Virus record (IMG/VR): IMGVR_UViG_3300025168_000650
Span: 1 to 24,235 of that record
DNA: 24,235 nt
Direction: 5' to 3' (one strand)
From: a virus
Shown here: piece by piece, positions 1-5,883 of the stretch
Position numbering within the stretch: position 1 is the first letter of the stretch
How the letters are laid out: the number at the start of each line of letters is the position of its first letter
The notes under the pieces: generated by a model
Databases searched by the model: none
The model's input: the letters and a program-made list of their open reading frames with translations, nothing else
What the model was told of the DNA's origin: nothing
Program-made: the position numbers and the translations under genes

Positions 1-504
1 CAAGGTGTTTCACGCTATACTAAGCTTAACTTGCAAAGCTATTCACGCTACGGAACAGTAGAGTTTAGAGGTCATCAAGGCACGCTTGATTTTACTAAGA
101 TTGTTGCATGGGTTGCATTAACTCAAAACATTACTCTTAAGAGTAAAACCAAAGTTAAGCAGACTAACATTAAATATAATAATAACATGTATAATCTTTT
201 GCTCTCTACAGGGTGGGCAACTAGAGACGGCAAGAGATTAAGAGCCAAGAGCTTGGCTTGTCATTCGCTTTGTTCCTATATCATTGAAAGGCAATTGCAT
301 TTTGGCTTTCATAATGTTGCTCCAACTCTATTGGCTTATGAAGTGCCAATGTCGTCAACAAATGCCAAGATTGTTGCAACTCAAGCAATGGTAAATCTTA
401 GGAATCATATTTTAGAATCTTACCAAAATATGCGAGGCAATGAGATTGCGATTTGTTTAGATGATGACAGAATAAGATCTTTCATTGATGAGATGAACCT
501 TTGA
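1..504 (+). CDS. Amidoligase family protein, C-terminal part (5' end cut by window edge)
   Basis: The frame is open from base 1, so the gene starts upstream and only the last 167 residues are visible. They include SRYTKLNLQS followed by RYGTVEFRGHQGTLD and a KIVAWVALTQ segment. From memory this is the C-terminal signature of the amidoligase family (glutamine-synthetase-like fold COOH-NH2 ligases), which make amide bonds between a carboxylate and an amine with ATP. The TTG at 31 is only an in-frame codon, not a likely start. A rho-independent terminator follows 23 bases after the stop. The next gene encodes glutamine amidotransferase and gamma-glutamylcyclotransferase domains, a combination I recall as typical of amidoligase neighbourhoods. 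The substrate cannot be told from sequence; cell-wall or protein-peptide modification are the usual proposals. The family call is fairly secure, the role is inference. Confidence 0.72.
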   Translation, partial: QGVSRYTKLNLQSYSRYGTVEFRGHQGTLDFTKIVAWVALTQNITLKSKTKVKQTNIKYNNNMYNLLLSTGWATRDGKRLRAKSLACHSLCSYIIERQLHFGFHNVAPTLLAYEVPMSSTNAKIVATQAMVNLRNHILESYQNMRGNEIAICLDDDRIRSFIDEMNL

Positions 505-526
505 TTGGATCAACATAACCTACAAG

Positions 527-555
527 AAACCCTTTCATTTTGAGAGGGTTTTTTT
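527..555 (+). terminator. Rho-independent terminator of the amidoligase gene
   Basis: AAACCCT (527-533) pairs with AGGGTTT (545-551) across an 11-base loop, and the T run 549-555 follows. It lies just after the amidoligase stop codon and fits the end of that transcript. Confidence 0.75.
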
Positions 556-658
556 GTGTCTATATGCTTCGCTTAGATTGCTTTGCTTGTCTTAATACTT
601 GGCAAATATTCAAGGCAATTCTAGAGCGTTTTAGGCGTGTTTATTTGGCTTTCTTTTT

Positions 659-775
659 CTGTCTGTCTGTCTGTCTTTGCTCTATCTGTCTTTGCTTTGC
701 TTTGAGCTTTGCTTGAGCTTTGCTTGAGCTGTCGCTGTCGATCTCTCAAGCGTTCACGCTGTCGCTGTCTGTCAT
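659..775. repeat. Simple-sequence stretch: CTGT tetranucleotide run and TTTGCT/GAGCT repeats
   Basis: Bases 659-675 are (CTGT)4C. Then come repeats of CTTTGCTT and TTGAGCTTTGC, and two GCTGTCGCTGTC units flanking CTCTCAAGCGTTCACGC. One minus-strand frame is open through part of this and would encode an Arg/Gln/Lys-rich peptide, but it has no ATG start and looks like a by-product of the repeats. Confidence 0.55.
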
Positions 776-784
776 TTTAAATCA

Positions 785-855
785 GGGAAGCTCAGGGAAT
801 TTAATTTATCGCTGGGAAGCTCAGGGAATGGCTATTCCTGGGAAGCTCTGGGAAG
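785..855. repeat. Three iteron-like copies of a GGGAAGCTC repeat
   Basis: GGGAAGCTCAGGGAAT occurs at 785-800 and 814-829, with a variant GGGAAGCTCTGGGAAG at 840-855, at spacings of 29 and 26 bases. Each unit has two half-sites of type C(A/T)GGGAA, giving six in about 70 bases, all in the same orientation. This resembles an iteron or multi-site binding array; no binding protein can be assigned. Confidence 0.65.
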
Positions 856-942
856 TCCGTTATTAAAAATCGGTCTAAAAGGTGCATATAATAAGGGATC
901 TATAAAAAGCTTATGAATAAAGAAAGGGAATAAATAACCTAT

Positions 943-978
943 AAAGGGTAACCTATTTTTAAAGGGTAACCTATTTTT
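943..978. repeat. Perfect 18-base tandem duplication carrying GGGTAACC
   Basis: AAAGGGTAACCTATTTTT occurs at 943-960 and again directly at 961-978. Each copy centres on GGGTAACC(T), the same dyad core that recurs through the plus-strand half of the window. Confidence 0.8.
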
Positions 979-991
979 TGTATCGGAATAA

Positions 992-1033
992 AAAAGGGTG
1001 ACCCATTTAATTTACAAAGGGGTTACCCTTTTT
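992..1033 (+). terminator. Terminator-like hairpin built from two GGGTNACCC dyads
   Basis: AAAAGGGTGACCC (992-1004) can pair with GGGTTACCCTTTT (1020-1032), 13 pairs with one G-U, and a T run 1029-1033 overlaps the 3' arm. No gene lies directly upstream, so it may insulate the downstream promoter or have another role. Each arm is itself a near-palindrome, so a protein-binding site is equally possible. Confidence 0.5.
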
Positions 1034-1201
1034 GCCCTATATTGATTATGCCAATCGCCTGCAATCCCTTTATTTAAGCCAATCCATGCACCAGCCTTCA
1101 CCAGCTAAAACGCCTGACCTGTGGCTGCACAAGATCCGGATCTCCGTCAGGGGCTGAGGGGACCAAAAATTGTAGAACAAGAACGCACTAAAAAAAAGTC
1201 A

Positions 1202-1230
1202 TTGACAAATAGTGAACAGGTGTACACAAT
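1202..1230 (+). promoter_or_regulatory. Sigma70-like promoter for the amidotransferase operon
   Basis: A perfect TTGACA (1202-1207) is followed by 17 bases and CACAAT (1225-1230, 4 of 6 to TATAAT). It gives a leader of about 30 bases before the ATG at 1267. The leader is AT-rich with no clear Shine-Dalgarno sequence. AGAACGCACT lies 12 bases upstream (1180-1189); the same ten bases abut the promoter at 3485. Confidence 0.5.
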
Positions 1231-1266
1231 ACAGGTTAAATTATAACTATTAACAATAAATATCAT

Positions 1267-2187
1267 ATGTGCTTAATTATACATAAACCAAAAAACAAAC
1301 GTATCCCTGTTAGGGTACTAGAGAAAGCCAAAATCGTGAATCCTCACGGCTTCGGCATTACTTATCTTGATGACGGCAAGACCTTGCGTTCTCTATCATA
1401 CAAGAGCGTTAACAAGCTAGTCGACACGGACAGACCTATTGTGTGTCACTTTCGCTTTGCCACTGTAGGTTCTATCAACCTATCCAATGTTCACCCATTC
1501 GCCATTGATGACAAATACATTTTGTATTCTAATGGTACAGTCAAAGGCTACGGCACAGATGCCGTTTCCGATGTAGCGTACATTGCAAGCGATGTCTTGC
1601 CAAGGCTTCGCAAGAAAGATTGGTTACCCTTTTTGGAATTAACTGAAACACGGTTTGCTCTTATCGATGTTAAAAACGGCAGAGTCAAAAGAGTCGGCAA
1701 GTGGTTCGATCAAGGTGGTGTCTATTACTCAAAGAACAATTGCTTTGTGTACGATATGCAGAGAGGTAACGACAAGCATAGGGTCGCAGTCTATGGGACT
1801 CTCAAGAGAGGCTACGGCAATCATAGGTTGCTTGCTGATTCGGAGTTCATTGGCAAAGCCAAGACCGAAGATAGCTATCCCTTGCTTGTAAATGGGTTAC
1901 CCTATTTGTATGATGAAATAGGTGTAGGTGAGCAAGTCAGATTAGAAGTCTATGATGTAGACGATAAAACCTTTGATGCATTGGATTCATTGGAGGGACA
2001 TCCTACATTTTATGAGAGACGAAAGATTTGGGTTGCAATGGACGATTGGAGCAAGGCAGAGTGTTGGGTCTACTTCATCAATCAAGAGCTTCCTAGAGGC
2101 ACTACAAGAGAGCAGATGTGCTATAGCTACACAGGACAAAGCTTTCAACGAAACAACGCTTGGTACGAATCTTGTATCAAGGATTAA
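1267..2187 (+). CDS. Class II glutamine amidotransferase fused to gamma-glutamylcyclotransferase
   Basis: This 306-residue protein has two enzyme domains. Residues 1-163 read as a class II glutamine amidotransferase: Cys2 directly after Met is the expected N-terminal nucleophile, with HFRFAT (61-66), SNVHPF (73-78) and SNG (88-90) as counterparts of the usual H-R-AT, NxHPF and HNG motifs. Residues 171-306 read as a gamma-glutamylcyclotransferase/AIG2-like domain: YGTLKRG at 176-182 and the expected catalytic Glu243 in DSLEGHPTFY. The first domain would take ammonia from glutamine; the second cleaves gamma-glutamyl-amine bonds, releasing 5-oxoproline. The neighbouring amidoligase would form the related bond, so a peptide-modifying pathway is likely. 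The substrate is unknown. No Shine-Dalgarno is visible, but the start is fixed by Cys2. The gene heads a three-gene unit. Confidence 0.85.
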   Translation: MCLIIHKPKNKRIPVRVLEKAKIVNPHGFGITYLDDGKTLRSLSYKSVNKLVDTDRPIVCHFRFATVGSINLSNVHPFAIDDKYILYSNGTVKGYGTDAVSDVAYIASDVLPRLRKKDWLPFLELTETRFALIDVKNGRVKRVGKWFDQGGVYYSKNNCFVYDMQRGNDKHRVAVYGTLKRGYGNHRLLADSEFIGKAKTEDSYPLLVNGLPYLYDEIGVGEQVRLEVYDVDDKTFDALDSLEGHPTFYERRKIWVAMDDWSKAECWVYFINQELPRGTTREQMCYSYTGQSFQRNNAWYESCIKD

Positions 2188-2217
2188 TAAAACAAAAAAC
2201 AGAAAGGAAATATTATT

Positions 2218-2643
2218 ATGCCAAATTGGGTAACAACTATTATAAATATAGAAGGAGAACAGAAAGATTTAGATGCTTTCAAAAAGTTCTCTATTAACGA
2301 CAATTATTATGTCCGAGAGGAAAAGCTTGAAGACAGAAGGATCTTGTTTGATTTCGGTAGGTACATACCAATGCCGAAAGATGAAGAATGGTACAATTGG
2401 AATTGTGACAATTGGGGTACTAAGTGGAATGCTAACTATGTCGATTGGGGAGAAGAAACAGAAGGCGAAATACGCTTACAGTTTGATACGGCATGGGGTC
2501 GTATCTCAGACAAGCTATGGGAGGCTATTAAAGCAAAGTTTCCTACTCTTGTTTTCGACCTATCAGCAGACGAAGAGGCAGGATTTTTTCACTCAGATAC
2601 AATTGATGGAAGAATCGTAGATACAGAGGGGGAAAGAAAATGA
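2218..2643 (+). CDS. Api92-like phage protein (ferredoxin-like fold)
   Basis: 141 residues. It starts MPNWVTTIINIEG, has IPMPKDEEWYNW near residue 50, WGTKWNANYVDW near 75-86, and an FDTAWGRISDKLWEAIKAKF segment near 98-117. This N terminus and the WGTKW and F-x-TAW boxes match, from memory, the Api92-like proteins with a ferredoxin-like domain found in many phages and mobile elements, whose function is not established. AAGGAAA about ten bases upstream supports the start. The end overlaps the next gene by four bases (ATGA), so the two are translationally coupled. The tryptophan and acidic content is marked. The family call is good, the function unknown. Confidence 0.72.
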   Translation: MPNWVTTIINIEGEQKDLDAFKKFSINDNYYVREEKLEDRRILFDFGRYIPMPKDEEWYNWNCDNWGTKWNANYVDWGEETEGEIRLQFDTAWGRISDKLWEAIKAKFPTLVFDLSADEEAGFFHSDTIDGRIVDTEGERK

Positions 2644-3011
2644 TTACATTAACTCAACTGATATTAGTCCTGTGCCTTGTCGAGAGTTCTCTTGATCCTA
2701 ATGCTATAGGAGATGGAGGCGATGCCGTTGGGATATTGCAGATTCATGAATGCGTGATTCAAGATGTCAATCGGATCTACAAGACGGATTATAACCTTAA
2801 TGACAGATACGATCCTATGCTATCCAAAATGATATGCAGAAAGTATTTGAGCCATTGGGGTAAAGTCTACACTAAAAGAACAGGAAAAGAACCTACTGCC
2901 GAGATTCTAGCGAAGATATGGAATGGTGGAGCGTTAGCTTATGAAAAAACAAACCCGAAGGTTGTGGAAAGGCTTGACGCATATTGGAGAAAGGTGCATA
3001 AACTTTTGTAA
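2640..3011 (+). CDS. Lysozyme-like (SLT-type) muramidase, probable endolysin
   Basis: 123 residues. The segment VESSLDPNAIGDGGDAVGILQIH (residues 14-36) matches the transglycosylase/lysozyme core: catalytic Glu15 in ESSLDP, then AVGILQIH. Later IWNGGALAYEKT (about 93-104) fits the family's WNGG-Y motif. Such enzymes cut the N-acetylmuramic acid to N-acetylglucosamine link in peptidoglycan. The catalytic Glu is only 15 residues from the N terminus and sits at the end of a hydrophobic helix (LTQLILVLCLV), so there is no room for a cleavable signal peptide; export would need a holin or the helix itself. It overlaps the previous gene by ATGA, and GGGGG precedes the start. It is probably the lysis enzyme; a virion-associated wall hydrolase is less likely, since it is far from the structural genes. 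Confidence 0.72.
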   Translation: MITLTQLILVLCLVESSLDPNAIGDGGDAVGILQIHECVIQDVNRIYKTDYNLNDRYDPMLSKMICRKYLSHWGKVYTKRTGKEPTAEILAKIWNGGALAYEKTNPKVVERLDAYWRKVHKLL

Positions 3012-3035
3012 ATAGTAGTTATGATATAGTAGTGT

Positions 3036-3069
3036 AGAGAGGTAGCCGAAAGGTTGCCTCTCTTTTTTT
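3036..3069 (+). terminator. Strong rho-independent terminator after the muramidase gene
   Basis: AGAGAGGTAGCC (3036-3047), a GAAA tetraloop, then GGTTGCCTCTCT (3052-3063) form a 12-pair stem with two G-U pairs, followed by a run of seven T (3063-3069). It closes the operon that starts at 1267. Confidence 0.92.
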
Positions 3070-3338
3070 GTGCCGATTTAGGGGGATGCCTAGGTATGCA
3101 CTACATTGAGAAAACGAATCCTAGGGCATTCTAAGGGCTTCTTTTTGGCAGATTCATACAGATAACCTAAATAAAACTCTATTATGGCGATTGTGGCTTT
3201 CTGTATTTGAAAACCTCACAAAGAGTAATTGGAGACAGGGGAACACAATCCCTGACTTTACCAGCAGGCCCAGTAATTTGCTGCAAAGCACTAAGTTGTT
3301 GTTTACTAGGGTGTTAAGGTTTTATTTCAATAAAAAAG

Positions 3339-3374
3339 GGGTGACCCTTTCTATAAAAGGGGTGACCCTTTTTT
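3339..3374. repeat. Two direct copies of the GGGGTGACCC dyad with T tail
   Basis: GGGGTGACCC at 3338-3347 and 3359-3368, each preceded by A runs and followed by T runs. A run of six T (3369-3374) follows the second, so terminator activity for plus-strand transcripts is possible. Each unit is nearly self-complementary without a loop, which also fits a dimeric protein's operator. Confidence 0.65.
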
Positions 3375-3484
3375 GTATACAAATGTGATACGAAAGTGGC
3401 ACACGGTACTATATATAGGGGTTACCAAGAGATTAGTCACTAGATGTTGTGCTTCTGGGAAAAAGGTGAAGCTGCAGAACGCAC

Positions 3485-3513
3485 TTGACAGGTGCCGGTA
3501 AGAATGCTAGAAC
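3485..3513 (+). promoter_or_regulatory. Extended -10 promoter, probably giving a leaderless mRNA
   Basis: TTGACA (3485-3490), 17 bases, then TAGAAC (3508-3513) preceded by TGC, i.e. an extended -10. Transcription would start about seven bases later, at or next to the A of the ATG at 3520. That gene has no Shine-Dalgarno, so a leaderless transcript is likely. AGAACGCACT (3476-3485) overlaps the -35 box and also occurs upstream of the promoter at 1202. Confidence 0.6.
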
Positions 3514-3519
3514 CTGATT

Positions 3520-3786
3520 ATGTCAATAAACAATAAATACATAGAAGTAATACAAAATTACCAAAAGAATGCAGACTATTCGACAGAACAAGCTAAAGAG
3601 CTAGTCCAGGCATTCGGAGACGAAGTCCCTTTTCCTAGTGAAGAGGAGCTTAATGCACTAATAACTGAAATCAGGGAAGAGTGCCATAAAAAGCTAAGTG
3701 AACACATTAGTGATGAGTTCTTAGCGTACCAAGCAATAATACTGCACCTCACTAGAGGTATAGGTATAGGAACATATACAGTATAA
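3520..3786 (+). CDS. Small acidic protein of unknown function, first gene of the replication block
   Basis: 88 residues, not recognised. It is largely helical in appearance, with Glu/Lys-rich segments (STEQAKELVQAF, EEELNALITEIREECHKKL) and a glycine-rich end (GIGIGTYTV). No membrane segment or known motif is seen. It directly follows an extended -10 promoter whose expected start site coincides with the ATG, so it is probably the first-translated product of this block. Its early position and small size would fit a host-takeover or regulatory protein, which is inference from position only. A minus-strand ORF over the same bases is rejected as a shadow. Confidence 0.6.
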   Translation: MSINNKYIEVIQNYQKNADYSTEQAKELVQAFGDEVPFPSEEELNALITEIREECHKKLSEHISDEFLAYQAIILHLTRGIGIGTYTV

Positions 3787-3791
3787 ATAAA

Positions 3792-4109
3792 ATGCACCAA
3801 AAAAATATCACATTAGAAGAAGTAGAAATACAAGAAGGTAACAATTTGTATTCATACGATGCTGAAATCGAAGTTCACTATAGTATTGAAGAATGCGAGT
3901 GCGACACCGATAGAGGTACAAAAACATGGGAAGAAGTAAATATAGATGATATGCTACTTGTTTCCTTTTATAAATTCCAAGAAGGCGATGATGCTTACGG
4001 AGGCAATATGTGGATACAATTACTTAAAGCAGATATGCCTAAAGAGTCTTGGGAGTTCTTAAAACAGAAAGTTCTAGACGAAAGTTCAGAATTTGTATTT
4101 GATAATTAA
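3792..4109 (+). CDS. Acidic protein of unknown function
   Basis: 105 residues, not recognised. It is rich in Glu and Asp, with a short ECECDTDRG cluster near residue 35 and aromatic-rich strands (VSFYKFQEGDD, NMWIQLLKADM). It may be a small alpha/beta protein. It follows the previous gene by five bases, which implies co-transcription, and the AT-rich spacer has no Shine-Dalgarno. No signal peptide or membrane helix. A DNA-mimic or inhibitor role could be imagined from the charge and early position but nothing in the sequence proves it. Confidence 0.6.
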   Translation: MHQKNITLEEVEIQEGNNLYSYDAEIEVHYSIEECECDTDRGTKTWEEVNIDDMLLVSFYKFQEGDDAYGGNMWIQLLKADMPKESWEFLKQKVLDESSEFVFDN

Positions 4110-4110
4110 T

Positions 4111-4254
4111 ATGGAATACTCAGAAGAAATACTACAAGAGCTTCTTAACATAGGGGCGGAGGAATCAAAGCAAGGGAATTTTTCCCTTTTGGATCATATA
4201 ACAACTGCAATTCAAATCGTAGAGAACAGAAAGGGGCATAAGATATGTGGGTAG
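4111..4254 (+). CDS. 47-residue unknown protein
   Basis: A short ORF, MEYSEEILQELLNIGAEESK through to HKICG, starting one base after the preceding stop and overlapping the next start by ten bases. The first part reads as an amphipathic helix and the middle has FSLLDHITTAIQIVENRK, again helical. The tight spacing on both sides and the lack of any other gene in this interval support it. Function unknown; the codon count is too small for a fold call. Confidence 0.45.
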   Translation: MEYSEEILQELLNIGAEESKQGNFSLLDHITTAIQIVENRKGHKICG

Positions 4255-4559
4255 TAATATACAAAGCAGATCAAGTGGTCAGAACCTACCACCAAACGTT
4301 CAAGACTAGAGCAGAAGCGAAGTCTTGGATGCTCGAATACATAGAGTACGGAGGCTCTGGTGCGTTGCTCTGTAGGGCAACTGAGGGCTTCGGTAGCCTA
4401 TTGTACGATGATGATGACCTGCCATTAGAGATGCAGTCAGATCACAAACTAAACGAAGTACTAAATGACATGGAGTCCAATGGCATATGCGAAAAGAACA
4501 ACAGAATTATACATTCATCGGAAAGCACGCTAAAGAGTACGGAATCAATAACGCAGTAG
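4245..4559 (+). CDS. Small protein of unknown function overlapping the replication gene
   Basis: 104 residues. The N-terminal part (MWVVIYKADQVVRTYHQTF, then TRAEAKSWMLEYIEYGG) looks like a compact beta-alpha domain of the sort found in many tiny phage proteins. It is followed by an acidic segment, YDDDDLPLEMQ. The last 25 residues overlap the next gene by 73 bases in a different frame and are low in complexity, so this tail may be unimportant. AGGGG lies about nine bases before the ATG and supports the start. Not recognised. Confidence 0.55.
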   Translation: MWVVIYKADQVVRTYHQTFKTRAEAKSWMLEYIEYGGSGALLCRATEGFGSLLYDDDDLPLEMQSDHKLNEVLNDMESNGICEKNNRIIHSSESTLKSTESITQ

Positions 4560-4951
4560 TACTGCATACCATAATCTACTTTGTATTATCTAATAGAAGA
4601 CAGAAACTCAACCTTCACAAGGGAAAGTATTGGGTCTTTAACTCTAGTACAAAGTGGATTTATTTTTTTCCATTTTTATCTCAGCACCAAATATACAGGT
4701 GTCTTAAAGACCTTGTCAAAAAAGGTGCAGTCATTGAAGATTCTTTCAACAGAAAAGGCTACGACAAAACACTGTGGCACACACTATCAGATGCCGTCCT
4801 CAAGGATTGCGTTAAAGATTCTTATTGGAAAAACAGAATGCGAAAGCCTCTTGCAAAACTGCAAAAGGGTACTTGCAAATCTGCAAGACCAATACCAAAC
4901 ATAAATACAACAATAGATACAGATGTCCTAGATGGGATAGAACCTTATTAA
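4487..4951 (+). CDS. Winged-helix replication-type protein
   Basis: 154 residues. Residues about 45-85 read KGKYWVFNSS, FPFLSQHQIYRCLKDLVKKG, then DSFNRKGYDKTLWHTL. From memory this is the winged-helix pattern of phage replication-initiation and DnaD/RepA-like proteins: a tryptophan-bearing first helix, PFLS-xxQI-RxL as recognition helix, then a beta wing ending in D-T-W-x-xL. The N terminus (FIGKHAKEYGINNAVVLHTI) also fits these proteins. A GGAG lies 11 bases upstream of the ATG. A basic, Lys-rich tail follows the domain. It probably binds origin DNA or helps load the DnaB-type helicase encoded at 9890. DNA binding is fairly secure; the origin role is inference. Confidence 0.65.
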   Translation: MRKEQQNYTFIGKHAKEYGINNAVVLHTIIYFVLSNRRQKLNLHKGKYWVFNSSTKWIYFFPFLSQHQIYRCLKDLVKKGAVIEDSFNRKGYDKTLWHTLSDAVLKDCVKDSYWKNRMRKPLAKLQKGTCKSARPIPNINTTIDTDVLDGIEPY

Positions 4952-4953
4952 TT

Positions 4954-5118
4954 ATGGGAAAAGGAATGCAACCGAAAAAGGGCTACAATCAAAAAGCCTA
5001 CGAAAATAATTACGACTCCATCAATTGGAGTTCAACCCGAAACAAATCAAAAGCCAATGATGACAACAAGATTATTAACGAAACAAATGTCCAAAACAAA
5101 AATCAAAACAAAAACTAA
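4954..5118 (+). CDS. 54-residue basic, Asn-rich protein
   Basis: Start chosen at the ATG two bases after the preceding stop; an upstream in-frame ATG at 4825 would overlap the replication gene by over 120 bases and is rejected. The protein begins MGKGMQPKKGYNQKAYENNYDSINW. I recall similar MGKG-x-xP...Y-x-x-NYD-x-I short proteins in many phage genomes, without known function. The second half is a low-complexity Lys/Asn stretch ending NVQNKNQNKN. It sits between the winged-helix and exonuclease genes, so a link to DNA metabolism is possible. Confidence 0.5.
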   Translation: MGKGMQPKKGYNQKAYENNYDSINWSSTRNKSKANDDNKIINETNVQNKNQNKN

Positions 5119-5121
5119 GAA

Positions 5122-5883
5122 ATGAGTGACGGACATTTTTACAACTGCAAGGGTGAACCATTCTTAACTGATGCTTCGACACCTGCACAAGCCAAGAAGG
5201 TTAAAGCGTTGCCTTCTGTTACAACTATCCTGGGGATTCAAAAGAATGAGTTCCTAGACGAAATATGGGGGCCTAGGAAATTAGTAGAGCTTGCTAGAGA
5301 GTTCCCGTTTGCAAGCACGACAGAGCTTAAAGATATGCGTTACGGATTCAGGATAAATCCGGAAAATGGGTCACCCATTAAATCATCGGACTTTGGTACA
5401 GCAGTTCACGCTAGGCTAGAAGACAGGATTAATTACTTGATGCACGGGAAAGAACTTCAAACAAAAGTTTCACCCTTCGATGGATGGGCTGATCCTTTTA
5501 TTGAGTTCATTGCTAAGAATAAAATTGAGCCTTTGCATTGCGAAAAGATACTGTACTGCAATAGGGATAAGTCAGCAGGTTCAGTAGATTTTATAGCAAA
5601 GGTACAAGGCAAGTACCATCTATTTGACTACAAGTGCCGAAACACTAAAGGCACAGGTGGCAAGTTCTACGAAACAAAAGACTGCACGCAGTTGGCTATT
5701 GAATCCAAGTGGCTGCAGAAGGACTTGGGTTTAGATTACGAACCTGCCATAACTAGTGTCTGCATATGCACCGAGAGTAGAAACCATTACCATAAAAATT
5801 GGAATAGTACTCAAATGCGTAAAGGAGTGCAACGCTTTAGGCACTTAGCTAAACTCTATTGGATGGATTGGATGCGTAAATGA
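5122..5883 (+). CDS. PD-(D/E)XK exonuclease, RecB/Cas4-like
   Basis: 253 residues. The pattern of a RecB-family nuclease is visible: PSVTTIL near 31-37, FGTAVHARLED (91-101) with His96, CEKILY with Glu141, GSVDFIA with Asp156, then FDYKCR with Asp169 and Lys171, and a following Gln190 in CTQLAIES. His, Asp, Asp-x-Lys and Gln are the expected metal-binding and catalytic positions. In phages such enzymes work as recombination exonucleases paired with a single-strand annealing protein, and an Erf gene lies about 2.6 kb downstream. The gene starts three bases after the previous stop and ends with an ATGA overlap into the next. Direction of resection and cofactor cannot be read. Confidence 0.78.
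   Translation: MSDGHFYNCKGEPFLTDASTPAQAKKVKALPSVTTILGIQKNEFLDEIWGPRKLVELAREFPFASTTELKDMRYGFRINPENGSPIKSSDFGTAVHARLEDRINYLMHGKELQTKVSPFDGWADPFIEFIAKNKIEPLHCEKILYCNRDKSAGSVDFIAKVQGKYHLFDYKCRNTKGTGGKFYETKDCTQLAIESKWLQKDLGLDYEPAITSVCICTESRNHYHKNWNSTQMRKGVQRFRHLAKLYWMDWMRK

Larger units (their letters stand above)
556..1266. other. Long non-coding region with repeats and palindromes; candidate control region or origin
   Basis: No convincing gene is seen on either strand. In order it holds a pyrimidine-rich stretch with (CTGT)n and TTTGCT/GAGCT simple repeats (about 650-775), three copies of a GGGAAGCTC-type repeat (785-855), an 18-base tandem duplication carrying GGGTAACC (943-978), a hairpin made from two GGGTNACCC dyads (992-1033), a GC-richer stretch with a possible hairpin around GATCCGGATC (about 1112-1152), and a sigma70-like promoter (1202-1230). 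This density of short repeats in an otherwise gene-packed phage suggests a regulatory region or replication origin; that role is inference. Confidence 0.5.
3070..3519. other. Non-coding leader region with two hairpins, paired GGGTGACCC dyads and a promoter
   Basis: No convincing gene. CAGGG (3236-3240)/CCCTG (3250-3254) and CCCAGTAA (3269-3276)/TTACTAGGG (3303-3311, one bulge) can form two successive hairpins. AAAAGGGGTGACCCTTT then occurs twice at a 21-base period (dyads at 3339-3347 and 3360-3368, the second ending in six T), with a further GGGTTACC at 3419-3426 and the promoter at 3485-3513. A 65-codon ORF (3191-3388) runs through these repeats and is probably spurious. A structured leader RNA or operator cluster is plausible. 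Confidence 0.5.

Noticed and set aside
555-780. Arg/Gln/Lys-rich open stretch on the minus strand
   Set aside because: It has no ATG, lies in simple repeats, and the only nearby ATG gives nine codons before a stop.
3226-3320. A possible tRNA in the non-coding leader
   Set aside because: The short hairpin has a nine-base loop rather than a seven-base T loop, and there is no GGTTCGAATCC-like sequence or cloverleaf.
3191-3388. 65-codon plus-strand ORF
   Set aside because: It runs through the hairpins and both GGGGTGACCC units, has no Shine-Dalgarno, and the product has no recognisable pattern. The KKGVTLSIKGVTLF segment is just the repeat translated.
4825-4953. Earlier in-frame start for the 54-residue basic protein
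   Set aside because: It would overlap the winged-helix gene by over 120 bases; the ATG at 4954 sits at the usual spacing after the previous stop.
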